From: Candidatus Margulisiibacteriota bacterium
Lineage (GTDB): Bacteria; Margulisbacteria; WOR-1; O2-12-FULL-45-9
Reading direction: 5' to 3'
NCBI GenBank assembly: GCA_018817195.1
Contig: JAHIUL010000184.1
Coordinates: 1-8,106 of the forward strand
Length of the DNA: 8,106 nt
Under the pieces are notes generated by a model. The model saw only the letters and a list, made by a program, of their open reading frames with translations, was not told where the DNA came from and did no database searches. Position numbers and translations under genes: made by a program. Shown piece after piece: positions 1 to 6,332 of the stretch. Each line of letters opens with the position of its first letter. Position 1 is the stretch's first letter.

Positions 1-602
1 ATTTCTTTTTCACTGCAGCCGATGGCAGCCAAAAACATTGTCACCGGGATTTTCCTGGTGCGGTTGATGCGGGCAAAAATTGCCCCTGCGGCATCAGTTT
101 CAAATTCTAACCAAGACCCGCGATCTGGAATAACAGTTGCATAGTAAAAAGTTTTGCCCGTGCGCTCAATGCGCTTTGATTCCCGGTAATAAACACCAGG
201 AGACCTGACCAGCTGGGAAACAATGACGCGTTCTGCACCATTAATAATGAAAGTGCCGCGGTCAGTCATCATCGGCAGGTCGCCGATAAAAACATCCTGC
301 GACTTAACTTCTTTACTCTGTTTGTTGAGCAAGCGCGCCTCAACTTTTAACGGCATGGCATAAGTTGTTTCTCTCAGCAAACAATCCCGGGCAGAATATT
401 TTGGTTTGCCCATAACATATTTGCCGGACAAAGTGAGCTCTAACTTACCCTCATAGCCCTTGATCGGTGAAATTGCCCTCAATTCTTCAGGCAGGCCTTC
501 TTCTAAAAACCACCTGAACGAACTTTTTTGCAAATCCAGCAGATCCGGCGCCTCAGCTGCTTTCCTATTTTGTGCATGAACTAAATTTATTCTTTTAGTC
601 AT
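1..602 (-). CDS. rpoB: RNA polymerase beta subunit, N-terminal part (runs off the window)
   Basis: Encodes the first 200 residues of the beta subunit of RNA polymerase, which with beta' forms the catalytic core. The reading frame is open from the ATG at 602 to the left edge, so most of the protein lies outside. Recognisable family stretches are SFRWFLEEGLPEEL (about residues 28-41), PIKGYEGKLEL (46-56), the Y-SARDCLLRETTY block (69-81), and the highly conserved GTFIINGAERVIVSQLVRSP block (116-135). These belong to the amino-terminal beta1/protrusion region. The start codon overlaps the rplL stop by one base (TAATG), which decides the start and implies translational coupling; no strong Shine-Dalgarno sequence is visible. 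In E. coli, rplL and rpoB are separated by a spacer with an attenuator and an RNase III site; here there is none. Confidence 0.97.
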   Translation of the reverse strand, partial: MTKRINLVHAQNRKAAEAPDLLDLQKSSFRWFLEEGLPEELRAISPIKGYEGKLELTLSGKYVMGKPKYSARDCLLRETTYAMPLKVEARLLNKQSKEVKSQDVFIGDLPMMTDRGTFIINGAERVIVSQLVRSPGVYYRESKRIERTGKTFYYATVIPDRGSWLEFETDAAGAIFARINRTRKIPVTMFLAAIGCSEKE

Positions 603-970
603 TATTTAACTTCTACCTTTGCTCCTTCTGACTCTAATTTCTTTTTAATTTCCTCTGCCTCTTCCTTCTTGACCCCTTCTTTAACTGTTTTAGGAGCTGA
701 ATCAACTAATTCTTTGGCTTCCTTAAGACCCAATCCAGTTACCTCGCGGAGAACCTTGAGAACCTGGATCTTCTTATCGCCTGCAGAAGCTAAAACCACA
801 TCAAACTCATCCTTGGCCTCAGCCGCTTCACCGCCAGCTGCGGCAGCGCCAACCATAACAGGAGCAGCTGCGCTTACGCCAAATTTTTCTTCCAGCTTCT
901 TTACTAATTCAGACAACTCAAGAACCGTCATCCCTTCAACTGTTGTTAAAATATCCTCTACCTTTGCCAT
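602..970 (-). CDS. rplL: 50S ribosomal protein L7/L12
   Basis: Acidic stalk protein of the large subunit, 122 residues, normal family length. It forms dimers that attach to L10 and recruit the translation GTPases. The N-terminal dimerisation domain is about residues 1-33 ([19 protein letters not shown]), followed by an Ala/Gly-rich hinge (about 34-53, with VGAAAAGG) and the globular C-terminal domain (about 55-122) with the factor-binding signature [20 protein letters not shown] (67-86). The ATG at 970 is preceded by a good Shine-Dalgarno stretch (GAGGTGA, about 5 nt upstream). The roughly 100-bp gap to rplJ is the longest in this part of the operon and contains the 57-bp palindromic element. 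It is cotranscribed with rplJ, and its stop overlaps the rpoB start. Confidence 0.98.
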   Translation of the reverse strand: MAKVEDILTTVEGMTVLELSELVKKLEEKFGVSAAAPVMVGAAAAGGEAAEAKDEFDVVLASAGDKKIQVLKVLREVTGLGLKEAKELVDSAPKTVKEGVKKEEAEEIKKKLESEGAKVEVK

Positions 971-1006
971 TGTTTCACCTCTCTTTTTTTAGTAACTATT
1001 GCACAT

Positions 1007-1063
1007 GTCATTCCCGCGCAAGCGGGAATCTATTTAATAGATGCCCGTTTTCACGGGCATGAC
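1007..1063. repeat. 57-bp double-hairpin palindromic element between rplJ and rplL
   Basis: A near-perfect 57-bp inverted repeat centred on base 1035. It consists of two hairpins: ATTCCCGC-GCAA-GCGGGAAT (1010-1029) and ATGCCCGT-TTTC-ACGGGCAT (1041-1060). The ends are GTCATTCCCG and its near inverse (GTCATGCCCG on the other strand, 9 of 10 matches). The centre ATCTATT-T-AATAGAT also pairs, so the whole can fold as one long hairpin or as two small ones. The GTCATTCCCGC core resembles dispersed REP/MITE-like repeats that occur in many bacterial genomes (the Neisseria dRS3 repeat, for example, has ATTCCC...GGGAAT ends); that it is dispersed in this genome is inference. Neither hairpin is followed by a U-tract on the transcribed strand, so it does not look like an intrinsic terminator. 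Confidence 0.85.
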
Positions 1064-1070
1064 AGTATAC

Positions 1071-1601
1071 TTAACCTTTTTCTTTCTTTTCTTTAACCGC
1101 ACTTAAGGCATAAACCAATTTGCGAATTGTCCCTTGCAGGACATTGACAAAACTATATATTGGCGCCTGGAACCCGCCGACAACCTTGGAGAGCAGCACT
1201 TCTTTGGGCGGCAGCTTGGCAATTTCTGAAATCTGTTTAGTATCAACAAAGGCCTTATCAATCAGTCCCACTTTAATCTCGCCTTTTTCAGCTTCATTGA
1301 CAAATTCAACCAGCGCTTTTAAAGAAACAACTGGCTCTTCATATCCCAGCAGTAAAGCAGTTGGCCCGGCAATGTGCTCTTTTAAATCAGGAAAACCAGC
1401 CTGGTCAACCGCCCTTTCTAATAATGTATTCTTAACTATCTTAAGCTCCGCGCCATGGGCATACAATTTTTTGCGCAGCCCGGTTATTTCTTTAACCGTA
1501 ACTTTGCGGTAATCTGACAAAATCACTAAACTGGCCTTATCCAGTTTTTCCTTTAAATTATCAACTACCTTTTTCTTCTTTTGGATCGCTTTTGTTGACA
1601 T
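1071..1601 (-). CDS. rplJ: 50S ribosomal protein L10
   Basis: Base of the ribosomal stalk: the N-terminal globular domain binds 23S rRNA next to L11 and the C-terminal helix binds L7/L12 dimers. The 176-residue length is normal. Family features include an N-terminal Lys-rich helix (STKAIQKKKKVVDNLKEKL), the LSDYRKVTVKEITGLRKKL stretch (about 33-51), LKIVKNTLLERA (53-64), and AGPTALLLGYEEPV (78-91). It ends in a charged tail (KEKKEKG). The ATG at 1601 has a GAAGGG Shine-Dalgarno sequence formed by the end of rplA, only 2 bp after the rplA stop. In E. coli the L10-L7/L12 complex represses its own synthesis at a leader ahead of rplJ; here no separate leader exists, so any such control would have to act inside rplA or elsewhere. 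Confidence 0.98.
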   Translation of the reverse strand: MSTKAIQKKKKVVDNLKEKLDKASLVILSDYRKVTVKEITGLRKKLYAHGAELKIVKNTLLERAVDQAGFPDLKEHIAGPTALLLGYEEPVVSLKALVEFVNEAEKGEIKVGLIDKAFVDTKQISEIAKLPPKEVLLSKVVGGFQAPIYSFVNVLQGTIRKLVYALSAVKEKKEKG

Positions 1602-1603
1602 GA

Positions 1604-2308
1604 TTACCCTTCTATCCCGGCTGAAGACAGCACCGACTTAATATCAATTTTAACGCCCGGTCCCATGGTTGATGAAACATTAACTGATTTCAGGTATATC
1701 CCCTTAAATCCGCTGGGTTTCATATGCATGATTGCCTTGAGAGCAGCATTAAGGTTATCCTGCAAAGCTGCCTCAGCAAAAGAAACTTTACCTAAGACCA
1801 TATGAAGCACAGAGCCTTTGTCCATTTTAAACTCAACCTTGCCGCCCTTAAAATCCTTAACCGTCTTGGCAATTTCAAAAGTTACTGTGCCGGTCTTTGG
1901 ATTTGGCATTAAGCCCTTTGGCCCCAGGATTTTCCCCAATTTACCAACGGAACCCATCATATCAGGCGTAACAATCAGAGTATTAAAATCCATAAAACCT
2001 TTACTGATTTTTTCAACTAAATCATCGCTGCCAAAAACATCAGCCCCGGCATCCTCTGCCTCTTTAACTCTTTCTGATTTAGCAATAACTGCTACCTTTT
2101 TTGTTTTGCCAGAACCGCCGGGCAGCATAACTGTGCCGCGGATTGAATGTTTTTTTGAGTCAACCCCAAGCTTTAACGCTAACTCAACTGTTTCATCAAA
2201 CTTTGTCCTCGCTGTCTGTTTAACCAAAGTAAACGCTTCAGCTGAAGAATACATCTTAGCTTTATCAACTAACTTTTCTTTTTCCTGATATTTTTTGCCT
2301 CTTACCAT
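1604..2308 (-). CDS. rplA: 50S ribosomal protein L1
   Basis: L1 stalk protein, which binds 23S rRNA helices 76-78 and helps move deacylated tRNA out of the E site. The 234-residue length matches bacterial L1. The family signature KILGPKGLMPNPKTGTVT is at about residues 126-143, and IRGTVMLPGGSGKTKKVAVI (56-75) is typical of domain I. The ATG at 2308 is preceded by GTGGAG with 7 nt spacing, and only 4 nt separate it from the rplK stop. L1 is also the translational repressor of the L11 operon in E. coli, where it binds the leader ahead of rplK. In this window rplK has no leader (its start overlaps nusG), so the operator, if it exists, must lie within nusG or further upstream. Confidence 0.98.
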   Translation of the reverse strand: MVRGKKYQEKEKLVDKAKMYSSAEAFTLVKQTARTKFDETVELALKLGVDSKKHSIRGTVMLPGGSGKTKKVAVIAKSERVKEAEDAGADVFGSDDLVEKISKGFMDFNTLIVTPDMMGSVGKLGKILGPKGLMPNPKTGTVTFEIAKTVKDFKGGKVEFKMDKGSVLHMVLGKVSFAEAALQDNLNAALKAIMHMKPSGFKGIYLKSVNVSSTMGPGVKIDIKSVLSSAGIEG

Positions 2309-2312
2309 TTCT

Positions 2313-2747
2313 TTACTCCACCGTCAACCCCATGCTGCGGGCTGTGCCAGCCACAATATTAATGGCCGCGTCTACGTCATTGGCATTTAAGTCTGCCATT
2401 TTCATTTCTGCAATTTCTTTGAGCTTAGCCTTGGTGACCTTGCCAACCTTATTCTTATTAGGCTCACCAGAACCTTTTTCAACACCAGCAGCTTTACGCA
2501 GTAAATCTGCAGCTGGAGGGGTCTTTAATATAAATGTAAAGGAGCGGTCCTTGTAAATGGTGATTTCAACCGGGATAATAAGGTCGCCTTTGTCCTTGGT
2601 CGCAGCATTATACTGCTTACAAAACTCCATAATATTTAAACCATGCTGGCCTAAAGCAGGACCAATCGGCGGGGCCGGGTTTGCTTTGCCTGCGGGGATC
2701 TGCAGCTTAACCTTAGTTATGATTTCTTTGGTCTTTTTCTTTGCCAT
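2313..2747 (-). CDS. rplK: 50S ribosomal protein L11
   Basis: Binds the GTPase-associated centre of 23S rRNA, with L10 and the L7/L12 stalk nearby, and is the target of thiopeptide antibiotics. The 144-residue length is standard. The N-terminal domain carries the proline-rich thiopeptide-site helix ([20 protein letters not shown], about 18-37). The C-terminal rRNA-binding domain ends with the signature [20 protein letters not shown] (about 117-136). The start is fixed by the TAATG overlap with the nusG stop (2747), which suggests translation by re-initiation after nusG; the Shine-Dalgarno signal is weak. Confidence 0.98.
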   Translation of the reverse strand: MAKKKTKEIITKVKLQIPAGKANPAPPIGPALGQHGLNIMEFCKQYNAATKDKGDLIIPVEITIYKDRSFTFILKTPPAADLLRKAAGVEKGSGEPNKNKVGKVTKAKLKEIAEMKMADLNANDVDAAINIVAGTARSMGLTVE

Positions 2748-3502
2748 TAGACAATTTTCTGCGCGTGTTCGAAATTAACTTCGACCGGCGTATCCCTTCC
2801 AAAAATATTTATTAAAACCTTAAGTTTGCCCTTTTCAGGGTTAACTTCATCAACTGTGCCGGTGTAGCCCCGGAATGGGCCTGAAATTACCCTGACTCCT
2901 TCGCCTTTTTCAAAAGTAATTTCCAGCCTTTCCTCTTTACCCAATTGCTTTAAGACCCGCTGCATTTCTTTGCCGGAAACCGGTGTGGGCTTTACCTTAT
3001 TTCCGATAAACCGGGCAACCCCTGGAGTCTGCCTGATTAGATACCAGGATTCTTCATCCAGTATCATTTCCAGGAAGACATAGCCGGGAAACATCATCTT
3101 TACTTTTTCGACCCGCTTGCCGCCTTTTATTTCAACGATCTCTTCCGTGGGAACCAAAACCTGAAAAACCTTTTCTTTTAAGTGCTTTATCTCAATAGTA
3201 TGTTCAATCGCATGTTTGACTCTTTCTTCCTGACCAGTAAAAGTCTGGATAACATACCATCTTGCTTCAGGCTTGGTTGGCAGAGCTTCTGTATCTTCTA
3301 CAACTTGTTCAGGTTCTTGTTCTGATGAACTTTCTGCCTCAGGCTCCGCAGGCTCACTTACCGGCTGCACAGCAGCTGGTTCTTCCTGTTTTTCTTCTTG
3401 CCCCTGCTGAGCATTATTATTTTCATCTTCCTGTACCTTATCCTCATCAGCCGGCGCTGATTCAGAGGTGTTTTCCAAATTTTCTTTTTTTTCTTCTTCC
3501 AT
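2747..3502 (-). CDS. nusG: Transcription elongation factor NusG with an acidic N-terminal extension
   Basis: NusG binds the clamp of RNA polymerase, suppresses pausing and links transcription to Rho or to ribosomal protein S10. The NGN domain runs from [20 protein letters not shown] (81-100) through [11 protein letters not shown] (136-146) and TPGVARFIG (159-167). The KOW domain is about 197-251, with [20 protein letters not shown]. The usual bacterial protein is about 180 residues; here it is 251, because residues 1-80 are a low-complexity region rich in Glu, Gln, Pro and Ala with no predicted fold. No internal Met lies between residue 1 and the NGN domain, so the extension is not a simple start-site error, although a GTG start further in (a Val codon at residue 45, 48, 67 or 68) cannot be excluded. 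The ATG sits 1 bp after the secE stop. Confidence 0.95.
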   Translation of the reverse strand: MEEEKKENLENTSESAPADEDKVQEDENNNAQQGQEEKQEEPAAVQPVSEPAEPEAESSSEQEPEQVVEDTEALPTKPEARWYVIQTFTGQEERVKHAIEHTIEIKHLKEKVFQVLVPTEEIVEIKGGKRVEKVKMMFPGYVFLEMILDEESWYLIRQTPGVARFIGNKVKPTPVSGKEMQRVLKQLGKEERLEITFEKGEGVRVISGPFRGYTGTVDEVNPEKGKLKVLINIFGRDTPVEVNFEHAQKIV

Positions 3503-3503
3503 G

Positions 3504-3704
3504 TTATTTCAATAAAAACCCAAATAATCTAGAAAAGGTAAAATCTATAGCCATAACATACATAGCTGTTAAAATTACCAGCACCAAAACAATCATCGTA
3601 GCCACCATAACATAGCGGCGATCGGGCCAGACCACCTTTTTAAGTTCTGAACGAGTCTCTTTAAAAAACTTTACAAGCCGGCCAAAAATATTATTCACAT
3701 CCAT
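3504..3704 (-). CDS. secE: Preprotein translocase subunit SecE
   Basis: Small essential subunit of the SecYEG protein-conducting channel in the inner membrane. The 66-residue length fits the short single-span SecE found in most bacteria outside the enterics. An amphipathic helix with FGRLVKFFKETRSELKKVVW (7-26) leads to the family motif VVWPDRR (24-30), followed by one membrane segment (about 32-53). The annotated ATG has an AGGA only 1 nt upstream. The GTG at codon 3 (3698) would sit 7 nt after the same AGGA, so the true start may be GTG and the protein 64 residues. It follows the tRNA-Trp gene by 15 bp and nusG by 1 bp, in the standard secE-nusG order. Confidence 0.95.
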   Translation of the reverse strand: MDVNNIFGRLVKFFKETRSELKKVVWPDRRYVMVATMIVLVLVILTAMYVMAIDFTFSRLFGFLLK

Positions 3705-3719
3705 ATCCTGTTATTCAAA

Positions 3720-3790
3720 CGGGTCTGCCCCGATTTGAACGGGGAGTCCCGGTTTTGGAGACCGGTGGTTTGCCATTAACCGACAGACCC
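3720..3790 (-). tRNA. trnW: tRNA-Trp (anticodon CCA)
   Basis: A complete cloverleaf reads on the minus strand from 3790 to 3720. The acceptor stem is GGGTCTG/CAGACCC. The D-arm is GGTT-AATGGCA-AACC. The anticodon arm is CCGGT-CTCCAAA-ACCGG, with CCA at loop positions 34-36. The variable loop is 4 nt and the T-arm is CCCCG-TTCAAAT-CGGGG. The discriminator is G73, the identity base of bacterial tRNA-Trp. CCA is not encoded (GTTT follows), so it must be added after transcription. The gene lies 9 bp after rpmG and 15 bp before secE, so it is transcribed within the mRNA and must be cut out by RNase P and 3' nucleases. A Trp tRNA next to secE is known from many bacterial phyla. Confidence 0.98.
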
Positions 3791-3799
3791 GCGTCTCGA

Positions 3800-3949
3800 C
3801 TACTTTTGTTCTTTATGTTTTGTGTGCTTTCTGCACCAATTACAAAACTTAGAGAGCTCAATTCTCTCTTTAGTATTCTTCTTATTCTTATTAGAAGTGT
3901 AATTTTTTCTCTTACACTCACCGCAAGCTAAAGTTATTACTTCACGCAT
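3800..3949 (-). CDS. rpmG: 50S ribosomal protein L33 (zinc-binding form)
   Basis: Small basic large-subunit protein near the E site, 49 residues. It has two Cys pairs (C9-x2-C12 in [11 protein letters not shown] and C36-x2-C39 in [13 protein letters not shown]), the zinc-ribbon or 'C+' form of L33. The ATG at 3949 matches the family N-terminus ([13 protein letters not shown]). A longer frame starting with TTG at 4003 adds 18 residues (from a [13 protein letters not shown] stretch) that belong to the leader and not to the family, so I reject it. The Shine-Dalgarno signal is weak (GGA about 13 nt upstream). It is the first gene after the promoter at 4081-4110, directly followed by tRNA-Trp. Confidence 0.95.
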   Translation of the reverse strand: MREVITLACGECKRKNYTSNKNKKNTKERIELSKFCNWCRKHTKHKEQK

Positions 3950-3985
3950 AAATAAATAATTTCCAAAAGCACGAAAAACCCCTTC

Positions 3986-4020
3986 CCAAAAATCCCTTTT
4001 CAAATTTTTGGCAAAAGGAT
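3986..4020 (-). promoter_or_regulatory. Interleaved complementary segments in the rpmG leader (possible pseudoknot or switch)
   Basis: On the transcribed strand four segments follow each other: ATCCTTTT (4020-4013), CCAAAAAT (4011-4004), AAAAGGGAT (4000-3992) and ATTTTTGG (3993-3986). The first pairs with the third (one bulged G) and the second pairs perfectly with the fourth. The order is therefore A-B-A'-B', which can form an H-type pseudoknot or two mutually exclusive hairpins. The segment lies about 37-70 nt ahead of the rpmG start codon, within the predicted leader. Function is inference; the region is A/T-rich, so chance pairing is possible. Confidence 0.35.
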
Positions 4021-4030
4021 TCGCTAATTA

Positions 4031-4050
4031 ATCTCCGCCGTGATGGAGAT
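4031..4050 (-). promoter_or_regulatory. Small hairpin in the rpmG leader
   Basis: ATCTCC and GGAGAT enclose an 8-nt loop, about 25-45 nt after the predicted transcription start. No U-run follows on the transcribed strand (TAATTAGCG), so it is not a convincing terminator for hom. It may be part of a structured leader; no known riboswitch or ribosomal-protein leader is recognised. Confidence 0.35.
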
Positions 4051-4080
4051 GTCCGCTGCAATTCAAGCGAACAAAGATCA

Positions 4081-4110
4081 ATTTTACTATAAAAACAACA
4101 ATTTTGTCAA
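4081..4110 (-). promoter_or_regulatory. Sigma-70-type promoter for the rpmG-secE-nusG-rpl-rpoB operon
   Basis: Reading the minus strand, a perfect -35 box TTGACA (4110-4105) is followed after 18 bp by TAAAAT (4086-4081), one mismatch from TATAAT. The spacer is A/T-rich. Transcription should start near 4072-4076, about 125 nt before the rpmG ATG. The -35 box begins 18 bp after the hom stop codon, so the operon has its own promoter although the upstream genes read in the same direction. This is the only strong promoter-like sequence I see in the window. Confidence 0.75.
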
Positions 4111-4128
4111 GGGGATTCTTGTGGTTAT

Positions 4129-5379
4129 TTATATAATTCGAATAACGTTGCAGATTTTTTTCACAACCGGCAGTTTTGAGACAATTTTTAAGGCTGCTTT
4201 TAAGTTCTTTTCCGGCACTTTGTGGATAAGGATTACAATTGTAGCAATATTGCCAACCATTTCCTTTTGCACCACAGCGGCAATGCTCACTTTTTTACTG
4301 GCAAAGGCCCTGGAAATGCCTGCCAGCACGCCTGATTTATCCGGCGCTTCAAGCCGTATGTAATAGCGGCTGCTAATATCATCAATTTTTCTTAACTTAG
4401 CTTTTTTTAGCTTGGCTGATCTGTTTTTTGACTTTATATTTGCCGTCGCTATAATATCAGAAATTATGGCTGAGGCAGTGGGATTGCCGCCAGCGCCCTG
4501 GCCGTAAAACATTAGCTCGCCAACAGGATAGCCCTTTACATAAATAGCATTATAATTATCAGAAACAGCAGCTAAAGGATGCTCCTTGCCAACCAAGGCC
4601 GGATGCACCCTAACCTCAAGCTTGCCTTCAACTAATCTGGCAATTGCCAAAAGTTTTATAACATAGCCAATCTGGTCTGCATATTGGATATCTTCCTGGG
4701 AAATCTTTGTAATGCCCTCGCAATAAATATCTTTTTGCTCAACATGCGCGCCAAAAGCAGTGGCTGCTAAAATTGCCGCTTTATAAGCCGCATCATATCC
4801 TTTAATATCTGAAGTCGGGTCAGGTTCCGCATAACCTTTTTTCTTTGCCTCAGCCAAAACAACATCAAACTCTTTCCCTTCTTTGCTCATTTTTGAGAGT
4901 ATGTAGTTAGTAGTACCGTTAACTATCCCATAAATCTCTGCGATTTGGTTGCCGGCTAAGCTTTCGCGCAGCGGCAGAATAATGGGAATGCCGCCGCCAA
5001 CTGCTCCTTCAAAATAGACCTGCACGCGGTTTTTTCGCGCTGCGCCTAATATTTCCGTCATGTGTTTGGCAATTACTTCTTTATTAGGGGTAACAACATG
5101 CTTTTTGTGTTTAATGGCTGACATAATGTACTTTAGTGCAGGATCAACTCCGCCAACTGCTTCAACAATAACAGAAATGCCAGGATCATTAATAATACTT
5201 AAGGCGTTTGAGGTAACTTTAAAAGGGGCTTTAACTCTTCTAACATCACAAACCTTCTTAATGCGCAGGTCAAGACCGGTGTTTGCCAAAATTACAGCGT
5301 GATTTTTGCGGATAACATCTGCCACTGCCGAGCCAATGTTGCCAAATCCAATTATGCCGATGTTGACTTTCTTTGCCAT
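4129..5379 (-). CDS. hom: Homoserine dehydrogenase
   Basis: Cytosolic enzyme that reduces aspartate semialdehyde to homoserine with NAD(P)H, the branch point to threonine and methionine. The 416-residue protein has three parts. The N-terminal Rossmann fold carries IGIIGFGNIGSAVADVI (7-23). The central catalytic domain has VTPNKEVIAKH (96-106), VNGTTNYILSKM (153-164), the family signature GYAEPDPTSDIKGYDAAYK (182-200), whose Lys200 is the expected catalytic base, and GQGAGGNPTASAIISD (293-308). A C-terminal ACT domain (about 338-416, YYIRLEAPDKSGVLAGISRA) is the usual site of threonine feedback inhibition in this class. It starts 8 nt after prs, without a clear Shine-Dalgarno sequence, so it may depend on coupling. 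It is monofunctional, with no aspartokinase domain. The operon promoter follows directly. Confidence 0.97.
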   Translation of the reverse strand: MAKKVNIGIIGFGNIGSAVADVIRKNHAVILANTGLDLRIKKVCDVRRVKAPFKVTSNALSIINDPGISVIVEAVGGVDPALKYIMSAIKHKKHVVTPNKEVIAKHMTEILGAARKNRVQVYFEGAVGGGIPIILPLRESLAGNQIAEIYGIVNGTTNYILSKMSKEGKEFDVVLAEAKKKGYAEPDPTSDIKGYDAAYKAAILAATAFGAHVEQKDIYCEGITKISQEDIQYADQIGYVIKLLAIARLVEGKLEVRVHPALVGKEHPLAAVSDNYNAIYVKGYPVGELMFYGQGAGGNPTASAIISDIIATANIKSKNRSAKLKKAKLRKIDDISSRYYIRLEAPDKSGVLAGISRAFASKKVSIAAVVQKEMVGNIATIVILIHKVPEKNLKAALKIVSKLPVVKKICNVIRII

Positions 5380-5387
5380 ATAATTAA

Positions 5388-6332
5388 TTAGTCAAAAAGT
5401 GAGCTGATTGACTGATTTTCGTAATTGCGCCGGACAGCCTCGCCCAAAAGCTCGGCCGCAGAAAGGATTGTCAGCCCCTTAAACTGTTTTTCTTTGGGAA
5501 TAGGAAATGTATCTGTCACAATAACTTCTTTGAAATCAGCTTTTGTCATGCGCTCAATTGCCGGGCCGGAAAACAGGCCGTGTGTAGCCACCACATAAAT
5601 ATCGCTGCTGCAGCCGGCCTGGCGCAAGACATCCACGCCGCTGGTGATTGTTCCGGCCGTATCTATCATGTCATCGGTAATAATAACAGTCCGGTCTTTA
5701 ACATCGCCGACAACGTGGGTGATCTCAGATTTATGGTGCTCTGAACGCACTTTATGTAAAATAGCCAGCTTTGCGCCTATACGGTCAGCCAATTTCTTTG
5801 CTACCTTGGCCCGGCCGGTATCAGGCGCCACAACTACCATATTCTGCAATTTCTTTTTCTTTAAATATTCAGCAAAATCAGGCATATAGGTTAAAGTATC
5901 AACTGGAATATTAAAGAAACCCTGGATTTGATCAGAGTGAAGGTCCATGGTGACAATACGATCAGCGCCTGCGGTTTCCAAAAGATTGGCAACTAGCCTG
6001 GCAGAGACGGGTTCACGCGAAGCAGCTTTGCGATCCTGTCTGGCATAACCAAAATGAGGCAGAACAACGGTAATTGTTTTAGCAGAAGCTCTTTTCATGG
6101 CATCTATAATAATGAAAAGCTCCATTAGGTCCACATTTACTTCTTGTGAGCAAGTTTGGATAATAACGCAGCTTTGTCCACGGACATTTTCTGTGATACG
6201 GGCATAGATTTCGCCGCCGGCAAAACGGGATAATTTGATTTGACCAGGCTTTAACTTGAGGAACTTTACAATATCCTCCCCTAACTTTGGATGAGAATTT
6301 CCATAAAAGACGCGCAATTCGGAATTAGCCAT
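5388..6332 (-). CDS. prs: Ribose-phosphate pyrophosphokinase (PRPP synthetase)
   Basis: Makes PRPP from ribose 5-phosphate and ATP for purine, pyrimidine, histidine, tryptophan and NAD synthesis. The 314-residue length is standard for class I. Motifs seen are FAGGEIYARITENVRG (37-52), the ATP-binding YARQDRK (96-102), the metal- and ATP-binding DLHSDQIQGFF (130-140), the flexible-loop KVRSEHHK (194-201), the PRPP loop VIITDDMIDTAGTI (216-229), and the C-terminal SISSLF (308-313). The ribose-phosphate region reads PDTGRAKVAKK (170-180), not the PDVGG-RAR form of E. coli and Bacillus; this is a known variant, similar to actinobacterial enzymes, so activity is still expected. The ATG at 6332 lies inside the end of miaB (8-bp overlap), which supports cotranscription. 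Confidence 0.97.
   Translation of the reverse strand: MANSELRVFYGNSHPKLGEDIVKFLKLKPGQIKLSRFAGGEIYARITENVRGQSCVIIQTCSQEVNVDLMELFIIIDAMKRASAKTITVVLPHFGYARQDRKAASREPVSARLVANLLETAGADRIVTMDLHSDQIQGFFNIPVDTLTYMPDFAEYLKKKKLQNMVVVAPDTGRAKVAKKLADRIGAKLAILHKVRSEHHKSEITHVVGDVKDRTVIITDDMIDTAGTITSGVDVLRQAGCSSDIYVVATHGLFSGPAIERMTKADFKEVIVTDTFPIPKEKQFKGLTILSAAELLGEAVRRNYENQSISSLFD

Noticed and set aside
1007..1063. Intrinsic terminator between rplJ and rplL
   Set aside because: Neither hairpin is followed by a U-tract on the transcribed strand, and termination there would cut off rplL and rpoB.
3715..3921. 68-residue minus-strand ORF across tRNA-Trp and rpmG
   Set aside because: It reads through a well-formed tRNA and out of frame with L33; no family similarity.
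3950..4003. Longer L33 frame starting with TTG at 4003
   Set aside because: The extra 18 residues do not match L33; the ATG at 3949 gives the family N-terminus and length, and the extra part lies in the structured leader.
4051..4128. Terminator after hom
   Set aside because: No stable hairpin with a U-run was found between the hom stop and the promoter; read-through into the ribosomal operon is possible.
4040..4363. Plus-strand 107-residue ORF over the promoter and the end of hom
   Set aside because: Antisense to the hom ACT domain and the operon promoter; no Shine-Dalgarno sequence or motif.
5640..5720. Possible inactivating change in Prs because the ribose-phosphate region lacks the PDVGG motif
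   Set aside because: The PDTGR-KVA form is a known variant of active enzymes, and all other catalytic motifs are intact.
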